64,000 nt of DNA from Litorivicinus sp. GTDB lineage: Bacteria > Pseudomonadota > Gammaproteobacteria > Pseudomonadales > Litorivicinaceae. The notes beneath the pieces are model-generated. The model did not search any database and was not told the DNA's origin. It saw only the letters and a program-made list of their open reading frames with translations. Positions 52,519 to 61,975 of this stretch are shown here, piece after piece (position 1 is the stretch's first letter; every line of letters starts with the position of its first letter). The stretch covers positions 79,593 through 143,592 of the forward strand of contig JAOLBK010000005.1 of the NCBI GenBank assembly GCA_028339155.1. The letters run 5' to 3'. A program made the position numbers and the translations under genes.

Positions 52519-54080
52519 GGGATAATAGCCTTTTTTAACTGGCCAACTGGGACCTCAGAGTCATTGCCACTTGATGCAACAAAGTGATCGGGTCGAAGTA
52601 GTATCCATGACCGATTCCATGACGCCATTTGCTTGAATGTCATTGTGATGGCTTGGATGGGTATTTTAAGCTGCTTTGATTCATGCATGATCTCGGAAAG
52701 ATCGGTATCTTCCGCGCAAATGACGGTAAAGTCTTTGCTAAGGGATGATTGAAAATCATCATAGTCTGGAGGGGGTGCGAGGTGATGGCCTGCACGAGCT
52801 TCGATCTGATGATCGCCGACGGCCGAAATTGAGCCGCCATCTTCTCCGTCCACAATGCTGGATCCCGAGTAGTGGGGTTCGTATTGCATTACCGTAAGGT
52901 TGTCCGTAGTTCTCTGGCCCCAAGCGGTTTCAAATTCGGGCTCTAAATCTCTGTCATCCCAGGTATTGAGGAATTTGCGATCTTGGTGAATCAAATGTTC
53001 AATAAAATGATCCGCTGTTGACTGAAAGACTAGGCGTCGTTCCTCGTCATAGGTATCAAGTAACTCGTCTGGAGCGAGCCCTTTCTGACAAAAAGATAAT
53101 TTCCATCCAAGGTTTCTAGCATCTTCGAACCCAGTATTAATGCCGTATCCACCATATGGCGGATGACTGTGAGCCGCATCACCAGCGATTAAAATCCGAT
53201 CAGTTCGATACCGTTCGGCCACCGCAAATCGTAAGTCCCAAAAACCGACATAGCTGATTGTGAGTGAAAATGGTTGACCGACTGTTTCGTGTAAATAGGC
53301 CGTAAAGTCGAAGTCATCCTTGCTGCAGTCATTAGCCACCGGTGCGTGAAAAAACCAGTCGCCTTGGTCATTGACCCGACCGATAAACTTCCAGTAGCCC
53401 TGAAGTTTAGGGTCGAGCGCGTTATAAAATGCGCTGAAAGGCAGGGTGGATAGCAGTTCATCGAGTTCTTGTGAGCGAAAAACAATCAAAGCCATTTTCT
53501 TGTCATGATCATTGTTTGTTTGTTTGATCATTGCAGCGTCCCTGATCACTGATCGACTGCCATCACAACCAACGAGGAAATCACTTTCTATTACTATTTT
53601 TTCACCGGTTGATCGATTCAGGAACTGGGTGTGAACGTTCTTCGTTTTTTGTGAGCAGCCGGTTGCTTCACAATCGGTCAGTAAGTGGATTGACTCAAGT
53701 TGTTCGGCTCGGGTTCGCAGGGCTTGTTCGGTGAGGTATTGAGGGAGTCGCTCAACAGTTTGGTAATAAAATTGTTGGACATTTTCTCGGTTGAGCCAAC
53801 TGTAGTGGTGCCCACTCAATAAGTTCTTCCAGCAGTTTAAGCCGCCGTTTCCGGTCTTTCGAGAGGTTGGTCTTAGAGCCCTTGCAAAGCCGGATGCTCC
53901 CCATGCAGTCAAATGCTCCATTGTTCTGGGCGTCAAGTTTTGACCCTTTGGAACCTGCTGGAGGTGCTGATATTTTTCGACTACGGTAATTTCGTGTCCA
54001 CGTTGAGCTAGATCGATGGCCAAGCCTATTCCGACAGGACCTCCGCCTACGATTACGATTTCTGTCTCAATGGAAGTCAT
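52515..54080 (-). CDS. FAD-dependent aromatic monooxygenase
   Basis: 521-residue flavoprotein hydroxylase of the PheA/TfdB/MhpA group. GGGPVG near 12 binds FAD; CDGSRS near 174 and GDAAHSHPP near 295 are the other signatures. The C-terminal part is a thioredoxin-like domain as in phenol hydroxylases. The start at 54080 lies four bases after the aldehyde dehydrogenase stop; an in-frame TTG at 54098 overlaps it. It probably hydroxylates an aromatic substrate with NAD(P)H and O2. Confidence 0.88.
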   Translation of the reverse strand: MTSIETEIVIVGGGPVGIGLAIDLAQRGHEITVVEKYQHLQQVPKGQNLTPRTMEHLTAWGASGFARALRPTSRKTGNGGLNCWKNLLSGHHYSWLNRENVQQFYYQTVERLPQYLTEQALRTRAEQLESIHLLTDCEATGCSQKTKNVHTQFLNRSTGEKIVIESDFLVGCDGSRSVIRDAAMIKQTNNDHDKKMALIVFRSQELDELLSTLPFSAFYNALDPKLQGYWKFIGRVNDQGDWFFHAPVANDCSKDDFDFTAYLHETVGQPFSLTISYVGFWDLRFAVAERYRTDRILIAGDAAHSHPPYGGYGINTGFEDARNLGWKLSFCQKGLAPDELLDTYDEERRLVFQSTADHFIEHLIHQDRKFLNTWDDRDLEPEFETAWGQRTTDNLTVMQYEPHYSGSSIVDGEDGGSISAVGDHQIEARAGHHLAPPPDYDDFQSSLSKDFTVICAEDTDLSEIMHESKQLKIPIQAITMTFKQMASWNRSWILLRPDHFVASSGNDSEVPVGQLKKAIIP

Positions 54081-54084
54081 TATG

Positions 54085-55524
54085 TCACCATTCTCCAAAT
54101 TCAGAGTAAATATGCTTTGTTTCTAAGAATGGCGCTAAGCCCTCAACCCCATGCAGTCGCCCGAGTCCCGAAGTTCGGTAACCGCCAGTCTCTGCTTCTA
54201 CCATGAGCCGATTATGACAATTGATCCAAACAGTACCTGCTTTGATTTGTCGAGCCGCACGTTGTGCCCATTTAGTGGTCTTGGTATAGACCGATGCTGA
54301 CAATCCGTAGGTTGTTGAATTTGCACGATGGATCGCCTCATCCTTGTCTACAAACGTTTCGACTAATAAGAAGGGCGAAAATAATTCAGTCTGGACTAGT
54401 GAGTGATTCACGTCATCGATTGATGCCACTGTTGGCGATACATAGCATGCCGATCCGAATTGATCGGAATCGAGGCGTTCACCCGTTAAATGCATTTCAC
54501 CGTCTTTCTTTGCTTGGTCTACAAACTTTGAATAGCGTTCTGCAGCCGCTTCGTTGATCAAGGGACCTATTTGCGAGTCTGAACTAAGTGCGTGGCCGAT
54601 TTTTAGCTCGGAGAGCCGGTTGACTAATAACGCAACCACTTGTGAATGCAGATTCTTGGGGACTAAAACACGTCCGATTGCGGTACACATTTGACCAGAA
54701 TGTGGCATAGCGCCGCGGACGATTTCATCTATGGCTTGATCAATGCTGGCATCTTCAAAAATGATGGCTGGTGATTTACCACCAAGTTCCAGAGATAGCC
54801 GTTTTAATGATCCGGCAGCGGCCTCCATGATTTTTTTCCCGGTTGCTGTTGATCCGGTATAACTGATTACGTCAATCTCAGGATGACTTACCAGCATTTG
54901 CGACATGGCAATTCCACCATCGTTCACAGAATTAATCGCCCCAGGAACGAGTGAGGAACAACGGGCAATACATTGCATGAGTATTCCGTGAGAACCAGCT
55001 GATTCATGAGCGGGTTTGATCACGGCTGTGCATCCAGCCGCAACTGCGGGAGCCAGTGATCGAATTAAAAGCGTTGCTGGCGCATTCCAAGGAACGATGA
55101 TTGCGGCGACCCCAATAGGTTCTCGGGTGAATAAAGATTGTTGACCTGAGTCAAATTCGGCGACACGACCAAATTGAGCGCGCGAGAGCCCTGCATAATA
55201 GATGCATTCGTTTATTGCTGCTTTGACTTCGTGACGTACCTGGGAAATGACCTTTCCACTTTCAGATGTGATCATTAAGACCAATTGTTCCTCAACCGAT
55301 CGAATGCCGTCCGCGAGTTCAATCAGGAACTGCGCTCTTAACCGTGACCGAGATTTCCATTGGTCAGATTCGAATGCGGTCCTTGCCGAATGGATTGCAT
55401 CCTCAAGGGTCGATTGGCTCCCTTTGTGATAATCGCAAATTTGAGATTGATCACTCGGGCTTTTGGTATAAATGATATCGCCGTTACTGATCCATGCATT
55501 ACCAATGAAATGCTTTGCCGTCAT
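54085..55524 (-). CDS. aldehyde dehydrogenase
   Basis: 479-residue NAD(P)-dependent aldehyde dehydrogenase. Active-site Cys280 (GQMCTA), Glu246 (LELGGKSP) and PWN motif Asn147 are present. First gene of the three-gene minus-strand operon aldehyde dehydrogenase, FAD hydroxylase, ThDP enzyme. It should oxidise the aldehyde released by the ThDP enzyme to an acid. Paralogous to the enzyme at 15.4 kb but clearly different in sequence. Confidence 0.92.
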   Translation of the reverse strand: MTAKHFIGNAWISNGDIIYTKSPSDQSQICDYHKGSQSTLEDAIHSARTAFESDQWKSRSRLRAQFLIELADGIRSVEEQLVLMITSESGKVISQVRHEVKAAINECIYYAGLSRAQFGRVAEFDSGQQSLFTREPIGVAAIIVPWNAPATLLIRSLAPAVAAGCTAVIKPAHESAGSHGILMQCIARCSSLVPGAINSVNDGGIAMSQMLVSHPEIDVISYTGSTATGKKIMEAAAGSLKRLSLELGGKSPAIIFEDASIDQAIDEIVRGAMPHSGQMCTAIGRVLVPKNLHSQVVALLVNRLSELKIGHALSSDSQIGPLINEAAAERYSKFVDQAKKDGEMHLTGERLDSDQFGSACYVSPTVASIDDVNHSLVQTELFSPFLLVETFVDKDEAIHRANSTTYGLSASVYTKTTKWAQRAARQIKAGTVWINCHNRLMVEAETGGYRTSGLGRLHGVEGLAPFLETKHIYSEFGEW

Positions 55525-55715
55525 GACACCCCCTGCGTGCAGTCTTTTTATTAATCATATGTGAAGCTATTCGCTTCGCCTATGAGAGATTTAAGTGCCT
55601 TAAATTTGTGGCTCAAACTGAAGTAATTTGGGCAGACCCCGTCTCTTTTAGGCAGTATCAGGATACGCAGTTTATTTGATTCTGTGATGTTCTCGTGTAA
55701 TTAGGGATAAATGTA

Positions 55716-56339
55716 ATGCAAGAAGGCCAAGAAGGCTCGCCCGGTGATAAAACTATCGGGCCTCGAGAGACTTGCGCCCGGTTGAGTTTGTTTCAGATTT
55801 TCAAATTATTTTTCCGGCTAGGTTCTGTCTGTTTTGGTGGCATGTGGGCTGCTATGGATCGATTGGAGCGGGAGCTGGTTGATAAGCGAAAAATCATCAC
55901 ATCCGAAGAGCAAAAGTCCTTGATGCTCGCAGCTGCAATTATCCCAGCACCAAAGTTTTTGGCATTTGCGGCAATGGTTGGGTATCGAATTCATGGTTTT
56001 GGCGGTGCAGTAGTCGCCCTGATTTCCATACTATTTCCTGGTGCATCACTGGTCTTGATTGCTTGTGTGTTGTCGACCCAAGCGGCTGATAGTGCATTGT
56101 TAAATGCTGTTCAGCACTCGGTCGGCCTTGGCGTGATTGGCTTATTGCTTGGCAATGCGGCACGCATGTTTTTCGCAGGGAATCATTCAATCAGTATCCT
56201 TATTCGTGGCCTTTTTATCACTGCAGGTATTCCAGTGTTTGTTTATCTGGTTCAGGGCCCTTTGATTGTTGCAGCCTGCCTTTCATTGATTTGTGGAACC
56301 TTTATCTTGCGCGTTGGGGAGGTTGTTCCGAATGATTGA
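55716..56339 (+). CDS. chrA: chromate transporter (CHR family) N-terminal-type half
   Basis: 207-residue CHR-family protein. FRLGSVCFGGMWAAMDRLERELVDKR and an APKFLAFA-like segment match the N-terminal half of ChrA. About six hydrophobic segments. The second half is the next gene, overlapping by eight bases, so the pair is a bicistronic short-chain ChrA. Some CHR relatives export chromate or sulfate; the role here is not known. Confidence 0.85.
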   Translation: MQEGQEGSPGDKTIGPRETCARLSLFQIFKLFFRLGSVCFGGMWAAMDRLERELVDKRKIITSEEQKSLMLAAAIIPAPKFLAFAAMVGYRIHGFGGAVVALISILFPGASLVLIACVLSTQAADSALLNAVQHSVGLGVIGLLLGNAARMFFAGNHSISILIRGLFITAGIPVFVYLVQGPLIVAACLSLICGTFILRVGEVVPND

Positions 56340-56898
56340 GTCGACTGAAAGTCTTTCCGTTGGTGTTGTTGAAGTCGTTTCGGTTATTGCGTTTAGCACC
56401 CTGTTTTCGCTCGGTGGCGGCAATGGCCAGTTGGCGATTATTCAAGACCACTGGGTCGCAGCAGGGGTATTGAGTCCAGCTTTGTTCGCTTGGGCGTATG
56501 CGATTGGTAATTTTGTTCCGGGCCCTAAGGTCAGTTTTGTGGCCGGAGTTGGATACTTTCTGGCTGGATTTCCAGGCGCATTCGCCTGCCTGATTGGGGT
56601 CGCTATTCCGACCGCAATTGGAGCCTCGTTGGCGGCTCATTGGTATGAGCGGATGCGTGGATATGTCGAAATATTTCTTCCTGTATCAGGATTCGTTATT
56701 GCTGGCATGATGCTAACTGCGGGTATCGGCTTAGCGGTTCATGTTGAGATCGCTCATTGGGAAGTTCTTTTCGTATTTGCCGTGGCGGGACTAGTTTGGT
56801 TGAGACGATGGGACCCAGCTCTTGTGGTTGGCCTGGCTGCAGTTATTGGATCGTTGAGGGGTTTTGTTCTTGATTCGTGGGTTCTTTCGATATTTTAA
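56332..56898 (+). CDS. chrA: chromate transporter (CHR family) C-terminal-type half
   Basis: 188-residue partner of the preceding gene. FSLGGGNGQLAIIQDHWV and FVPGPKVSFVAGVGYFL are CHR motifs. ATG 56332 overlaps the upstream stop by eight bases; a longer reading to 56293 is unlikely. Both halves are needed in known short-chain ChrA pairs. Confidence 0.85.
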   Translation: MIESTESLSVGVVEVVSVIAFSTLFSLGGGNGQLAIIQDHWVAAGVLSPALFAWAYAIGNFVPGPKVSFVAGVGYFLAGFPGAFACLIGVAIPTAIGASLAAHWYERMRGYVEIFLPVSGFVIAGMMLTAGIGLAVHVEIAHWEVLFVFAVAGLVWLRRWDPALVVGLAAVIGSLRGFVLDSWVLSIF

Positions 56899-57038
56899 CG
56901 GCGGTTATTTTGATTGTTTAAACGTTGGGTCATTAGTTTGCCGAAAGACATATTTAGTCTGGAAAAACGGGGATTAAATCACTGAACTTGGGGTAAATTG
57001 TTATCAGAATACACATGGAAAGTAATAGAGGTTAATAG

Positions 57039-57464
57039 ATGGAAAGCGCGAAAAATAAGTATCAAGTATTCAAGTATGAAAAGCCCGAGGACATGCCGGG
57101 TCAAAAGGCGATTGTTCAACTTGCCGGTAGTGATCTTATTCGCGGCCGTGTTCAGGTAGTCAGGGAAGGTGGTGAAAATAATCTGCATTCTCATCGTGGC
57201 ATGGACGGGTTTTGGATGGTCTTATCTGGCACGGTCCGTTTTTATGGGCCTGGAGATGAGTTGATCGGTGAATTTGGAAAGCATGAAGGAATTCTCATCC
57301 CGCGTGGTGAACAGTACTGGTTTGAGAGTGCCTCGGATGAAGAGTTGGAACTTCTGCAGATGGCAGCTTTTGAAACGGGTGTAAAGGTTGAGCGTGTTGA
57401 TGCCGAAGCTCAGAAGTTAGATGTTGGTAGCGTTGAAATACGCGCTGTGACCGAAACACGATAG
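57039..57464 (+). CDS. cupin-domain protein
   Basis: 141-residue single cupin. His50 and His52 (NLHSHRGMDGFW) and Asp56 form a partial metal site; the second motif GILIPRGEQYWFES lacks the usual His. It heads a plus-strand operon with a DHPD-like and an ornithine-cyclodeaminase-like gene (25- and 3-base gaps). May act as a non-haem oxygenase, isomerase or ligand-binding protein. Confidence 0.82.
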   Translation: MESAKNKYQVFKYEKPEDMPGQKAIVQLAGSDLIRGRVQVVREGGENNLHSHRGMDGFWMVLSGTVRFYGPGDELIGEFGKHEGILIPRGEQYWFESASDEELELLQMAAFETGVKVERVDAEAQKLDVGSVEIRAVTETR

Positions 57465-57488
57465 CCATTATTTGGGGTTGTATTAGCC

Positions 57489-58457
57489 ATGGATATCACG
57501 CTAGCCCTTGATCGATATGATCGACATTTCCCATTTTTTGATGGGTCGCTCGGTCAAGTTGAAGGTTTGAAGATCGAACCTTTCCAGGTCGGCCAGAGCG
57601 CCAATTTGCGGGACGGTAATGATCGGCATGAACGTTTTCTGAAAGGCGAGTTTGATGTGGCAGAGTTTTCCATGTCATCGTTTCTGGCTGCTAAATCTAA
57701 AGGCATCCCAATTGTCGGGGTGCCGGTCTTCCCGCGTCGACTGTTCAGTCAAAGTCAAATGTGGGTTCGTCAAGATTCTGGGTTAGTCACGCCGAACGAT
57801 TTGGCTGGAAAGCGTGTTGCCTTGAGCGCATTCCAGACAACGCTTTCTTTGCTAGCTAAAGGCGATCTTGAGTTTCATTATCAGGTGCCTTGGCGATCGA
57901 TTAAATGGAAAACCACAACCGCAGAAAAAATCCCCTTAAACCTTGAGCCAGGTGTCGATGTGGAATTTATTGGTGGAAGGGATCGGCTGGGTACTCTTTT
58001 GATGGAGGGTGAAATCGATGCATTTTTCTTGCCACATCCCCCGGCAAATGTAATGTCAGGTGAGATTCCGGCAAGACGTCTTTTTTTGAATCCAGTTGAA
58101 GCTGAAGCGGAGTATTTTCAGAATCAGGGTTTTTTCCCGATTATGCACCTGATCGTTATGCACCAAGAACTTGCGGATTGTGATCCTGAAATGACACTAA
58201 AACTGATGGCATTATTTCATCAGGCCTCTGATATTGCAGAAAATTACTATACGGACCCTAACTGGTCTTTACTTGTTGGATGTCGGCATCATTTTGAAAA
58301 CGAACGGAAGTTGTTTAACGGTTCGCCTTGGCTTCGTGGATTTAAAGCCAATCGAAAAAACATCGAAGTCATGATCAGGTACGCTAAAGATCAGTCAATT
58401 GTTAGTGGTGAACTTGAGCCTGAGAATTTATTTTCAGCGATTGGTTTGGAGACCTGA
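57489..58457 (+). CDS. 4,5-dihydroxyphthalate decarboxylase-like protein, paralogue 3
   Basis: 322 residues. Family blocks are ALDRYDRHFPFFDG at the N-terminus, FDVAEFSMSSF, PNDLAGKRVALS and FFPIMHLIVMHQE. No signal peptide. Clear paralogue of the proteins at 1.7 and 38.4 kb. Second gene of an operon with a cupin and an ornithine-cyclodeaminase-like enzyme. Substrate unknown. Confidence 0.83.
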   Translation: MDITLALDRYDRHFPFFDGSLGQVEGLKIEPFQVGQSANLRDGNDRHERFLKGEFDVAEFSMSSFLAAKSKGIPIVGVPVFPRRLFSQSQMWVRQDSGLVTPNDLAGKRVALSAFQTTLSLLAKGDLEFHYQVPWRSIKWKTTTAEKIPLNLEPGVDVEFIGGRDRLGTLLMEGEIDAFFLPHPPANVMSGEIPARRLFLNPVEAEAEYFQNQGFFPIMHLIVMHQELADCDPEMTLKLMALFHQASDIAENYYTDPNWSLLVGCRHHFENERKLFNGSPWLRGFKANRKNIEVMIRYAKDQSIVSGELEPENLFSAIGLET

Positions 58458-58460
58458 GAA

Positions 58461-59597
58461 ATGCTTTTAATTAACAATACAGAAGTAGCCTCATTGCTCT
58501 CTATGTCGGATTGTTTGAGGGTTCAAGAAAAAGCATTTCGGGATATTGTTGAAGCCGGCGCGGTTCATCGTCCGCGGGTGGATTTATATTTTCCAGCCGA
58601 TATTGATGATGGTTATTTCCGCTGGGGTTCGATGGAAGGTGCGAGTGGCCAGTATTTTGCTATTCGGATGAAATCGGACATTGTTACTTGGCCAAAGACA
58701 GATGACGGCAATTGGACTGAGGAAAAATTCTGTACGGAACCCGGTGTGTATTGCGGTCTGATTTTTTTACTGTCGACTAAAAACGGGGCACCTCTGGCAT
58801 TTCTGAATGACGGCTACTTACAACACATGCGTGTTGGTGGTGGTGCAGGTATTGGAGCAAAGTACCTATCACGGCCTGACTCAGAAGTTGTTGGTTTGAT
58901 TGGATCTGGTGGAATGGCGCGCACGTTTCTGGATGCATTTTGTTGTGTCCGGCCGATCAAGAAGTGCCGTGTTTACAGCCCGACTCCTGGGCACAAAGAA
59001 GCATTTGCGGCTGAGATGGCTGATCGATTGGGAATTGAAGTTGAGTCTGTTGCTAGCGCAGAAGAAGCGATCCGCGGATCAGATATTGTTGCTTCTGCGA
59101 CTGATAGTATGAAGCCTGTTTACGATGCCTCGTGGCTTGAGAAAGGTCAGCACGTTACGAATCTTGGTAGGCGTGAAATGCCTGAGGAGGCAATGTCCCG
59201 ATTTGATGTGGTCGTGAGACAGGGTGTCGCTGGCTTGCAAATGCGCCAGACAGATGTATTTCAGGCGGAGAGAGGTCATTCACCAGCCGCTTTCATCGGA
59301 GGTACTAAAGAGCAGCAACGTGTCATTCCTTCAAAAAACCCATCTCCTGGATTTGGTGGTGATACCCCTGAGTTTATGGACCGAGGTAAAGGCGGTGATA
59401 AGCCGGAATTTGCTGATTTGATTAGTGGGCGTTGTGCGGGAAGAGAGTCGCCTGATCAGATTACCTTCTATCGCAATGTCGGTAATCAAGGTTTGCAATT
59501 TTCTTCGGTCGCGGGCTGGGTTTATGAGCAGGCGATTGCTCGCAGTCAGGGACGTGAAATCCCTACGGATTGGTTTTTACAGGATATTCGCGACTAA
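58461..59597 (+). CDS. ornithine cyclodeaminase/mu-crystallin-family protein
   Basis: 378-residue Rossmann-fold enzyme. Lys71 (RMKSDIV) matches the family substrate Lys; GLIGSGGMA (145-153) binds NAD(P). An unusually long C-terminal part (about 60 residues) after QRVIPSKNPS sets it apart from typical ornithine cyclodeaminases (about 330). Family members act on amino or imino acids. Its stop overlaps the convergent AbrB-like gene by four bases. Confidence 0.85.
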   Translation: MLLINNTEVASLLSMSDCLRVQEKAFRDIVEAGAVHRPRVDLYFPADIDDGYFRWGSMEGASGQYFAIRMKSDIVTWPKTDDGNWTEEKFCTEPGVYCGLIFLLSTKNGAPLAFLNDGYLQHMRVGGGAGIGAKYLSRPDSEVVGLIGSGGMARTFLDAFCCVRPIKKCRVYSPTPGHKEAFAAEMADRLGIEVESVASAEEAIRGSDIVASATDSMKPVYDASWLEKGQHVTNLGRREMPEEAMSRFDVVVRQGVAGLQMRQTDVFQAERGHSPAAFIGGTKEQQRVIPSKNPSPGFGGDTPEFMDRGKGGDKPEFADLISGRCAGRESPDQITFYRNVGNQGLQFSSVAGWVYEQAIARSQGREIPTDWFLQDIRD

Positions 59598-60622
59598 TTT
59601 TTGTTTCGTTTAGATTTCGTGATCAGGCTATAGGCAATAGGGCCAAGGCTTATAATGGTGAGCGATCTTATTACGTGGAGCACCATTACGACGGCTAAAT
59701 TTGCGTTTAATGCGATAGCAATTAATGCGATTTCAGTCTGACCCCCTGGCGCTAAGCCAAGTATAAGTGACGCGATATCAATTTCAGTGAGCCCTCCTAA
59801 AATCAGTGCGGTGGTCACCCATATCGGTATAAATAGGAGTAAAAGAACGAACACTTCTTTGAGTATTTTCAATAAGGCACTAGGAGTTATGCCATCAAAC
59901 CTTGTCGCGATTCCCCATCCAATAAAGTATTGAGCCGCGATCAAGATGAAATCGGTTAATCGTAGTTGCAGATCAAAAATTAGATTAATCGCAAGACTAG
60001 CAAACAACGGCGCCATAAAAGAATGGGCTGGTATTTTTAATTTTTTGCCAGTCCATACGGCGATTACAACAGTGGCTAAAACAATCGGCTGAATAGACCA
60101 GGACACTGCGCCGAACGTTAGTGATTCGGTCGTAATTCCTGCTACTAGGTGACTGATCACGGACGCGCCCGCTACCAGACAAAAAATTCTCAAAGAGTGG
60201 GAAAGAGCGACTTTAGCGATGTCAGCACCAAAGGCTTCTGCGCTCGCAATCATTTCACTCATGCCTCCGGGGAATGCAGCAAACCATGCCGATGGTTGAT
60301 CCCATCCACAAAAGTGACGAAGCCAGATAAAGCCGATTCCTCCCCCGATAGCGATATATGCAAATAATCCAAGACCCAGTCCAGGGTGAGAGGCCATCCA
60401 GATAATATGCTCGGCTGTAATACTGGCGCCAATCGCAACACCGAGAAAGCCTCGTCCGAGGTCACCGAAAAAGTAGTCAGAACCGATAGGCTGTTCCCGT
60501 ATTGCGAATAAAAGACCGATAGTCGCAGGGCCCAGCATCCAGGCAAGAGGAAGATCTAAGATTAACCAAACAAGCGCGCCGAAAAGCATTTTCCCATGAT
60601 CTGGGAGGGATAACTTAAACAT
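59594..60622 (-). CDS. AbrB-family (duplicated-domain) membrane protein, putative transporter
   Basis: 342 residues with about ten hydrophobic helices and the two repeat signatures AAFPGGMSEMIA and LGLAPGGQTEIALIA. Homologue of the protein at 19.3 kb. It lies downstream of the Tct operon at 60.7-64.0 kb, separated by a hairpin, and ends against a convergent gene. Function not established for the family. Confidence 0.8.
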   Translation of the reverse strand: MFKLSLPDHGKMLFGALVWLILDLPLAWMLGPATIGLLFAIREQPIGSDYFFGDLGRGFLGVAIGASITAEHIIWMASHPGLGLGLFAYIAIGGGIGFIWLRHFCGWDQPSAWFAAFPGGMSEMIASAEAFGADIAKVALSHSLRIFCLVAGASVISHLVAGITTESLTFGAVSWSIQPIVLATVVIAVWTGKKLKIPAHSFMAPLFASLAINLIFDLQLRLTDFILIAAQYFIGWGIATRFDGITPSALLKILKEVFVLLLLFIPIWVTTALILGGLTEIDIASLILGLAPGGQTEIALIAIALNANLAVVMVLHVIRSLTIISLGPIAYSLITKSKRNKN

Positions 60623-60675
60623 TGGCGTTTACTTTTCGATCCGTTTTTTGAGGGAGGATAGGCGGGTAGTAAGAA

Positions 60676-60699
60676 GACTCACCTCCTTGGAGGTGAGTC
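60676..60699 (-). terminator. hairpin downstream of tctC
   Basis: Ten-base perfect stem (60676-60685 with 60690-60699) and a four-base loop CTTG. It lies just past the stop of tctC on the minus strand and before the AbrB-like gene. A T-rich stretch follows weakly. Confidence 0.72.
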
Positions 60700-60715
60700 G
60701 CGCATAAGTAAGTGG

Positions 60716-61951
60716 TTACTTGCAGTTCACCACAGACGCTTCATTTTCAGCGTTGCCTGGATTGTACTCAATTGTGCAGTCTAGGCCTGCTTTTAGTTTA
60801 CTTCGTTTGGCACTTTTGCCACCAATCGTAATCTTAGTTCTGCTTTTCGAAATAGATGAACTAACTTGTGATCCCTTCCCTTGGAACTTGATCACTTTTC
60901 CTTTTTTTCCAACTTCATCAAGCTTGGCTGTGACCTTAGTTGATGGGACTTCAGAGAACTTGGCAATGACTTCGTCTGACGCGGCCAAAATATCCTTATA
61001 GAGCGTTGCTAAATCTGCTGCATTCATATAGTCGATGGGGCGATCAGATTTTGCCGCTTCTGCGATTAATGCAGGATCTTTTAGTGCTTTTTCAAATGCG
61101 TTTTGAAGAATTTTTACGCGATCTGCAGGTACTCCCGGAGTTGTTGCAAAGGGTCTGCCAGCAGCTAATGGGGCGACAGCAACTGCGAGTGTCGGCTTCT
61201 GATTGTCTGGTATAAAAGAGCTCAGTTGCTCGAGGTCTGGACGCGAAGGGACTTTGCCTAACAAACCGATAACCTTTAAGCCTTCAGATTCTGCTTGCTC
61301 TGCGATACTGCCAAAGCTTCCTGCCGTTCCCTGGACTTCCCCACGGATGATGGCCAGGAGCTTTTCCTGAGTTCCAACATAACCAGAAATCAGCTTTACT
61401 GGCATGCCAGCATTTTGGAGAAGTTCTGTGTAAGTGTAAGAATCGGATCCAGGACCGGTGGCGCTAAATTTCTGCTCTTCACCAAGTGCCTTCAGTTCGC
61501 TCAATGAGTTGAATGGAGCGTCTTTTGCAGCCACGTATGCATAGGCTTCACCAGTTGCGCTGCCAAGAAGATTCCATTTAGTCACATCATATGCAACGCC
61601 CTCTTTACCAACACGTTGTGTGAAAGCGGCGCCTCGGTCAAATATGGCAATTACGGTGCCATCTTGACGGCCCTGAGAGTTGAGATAGTTGGCTGCAACA
61701 ATTCCACCAGCACCCGGCATATTTTGTACGATTACGTCTGGATTTCCAGGGATGTGTTTGCCAATGTGGTTCCCGATTAGTCGTCCGTAAGTGTCATAAC
61801 CGCCACCAGGACCCGACCTTACGATAATTGTAATTGTTTTGCCTTTGTAGAAATCTCCATGAGATCCGGCTTCCACGTTTGTTGCGGTGATCGCCGCCTG
61901 GCCTATTACGGCCGCAACGGCAACCGTTCCAAGCAATTTTCTTATCTGCAT
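60716..61951 (-). CDS. tctC: TctC/Bug-family binding protein with C-terminal extra domain
   Basis: 411 residues, against about 320-330 for typical TctC. A signal peptide (cleavage near NVEAGS) is followed by ITIIVRSGPGGGYDTYGR and NMPGAGGIVAANYL. Residues about 337-411 form an added basic, Ser/Lys-rich domain with two cysteines near the end (LDCTIEY and VVNCK), possibly a small beta-barrel held by a disulfide. I start at 61951 because GGAG lies seven bases upstream; the ATG at 61957 is too close. Last gene of the order A-B-C. Confidence 0.9.
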   Translation of the reverse strand: MQIRKLLGTVAVAAVIGQAAITATNVEAGSHGDFYKGKTITIIVRSGPGGGYDTYGRLIGNHIGKHIPGNPDVIVQNMPGAGGIVAANYLNSQGRQDGTVIAIFDRGAAFTQRVGKEGVAYDVTKWNLLGSATGEAYAYVAAKDAPFNSLSELKALGEEQKFSATGPGSDSYTYTELLQNAGMPVKLISGYVGTQEKLLAIIRGEVQGTAGSFGSIAEQAESEGLKVIGLLGKVPSRPDLEQLSSFIPDNQKPTLAVAVAPLAAGRPFATTPGVPADRVKILQNAFEKALKDPALIAEAAKSDRPIDYMNAADLATLYKDILAASDEVIAKFSEVPSTKVTAKLDEVGKKGKVIKFQGKGSQVSSSISKSRTKITIGGKSAKRSKLKAGLDCTIEYNPGNAENEASVVNCK

Positions 61952-61975
61952 GATCATGCTCCTTTTTTATATATT

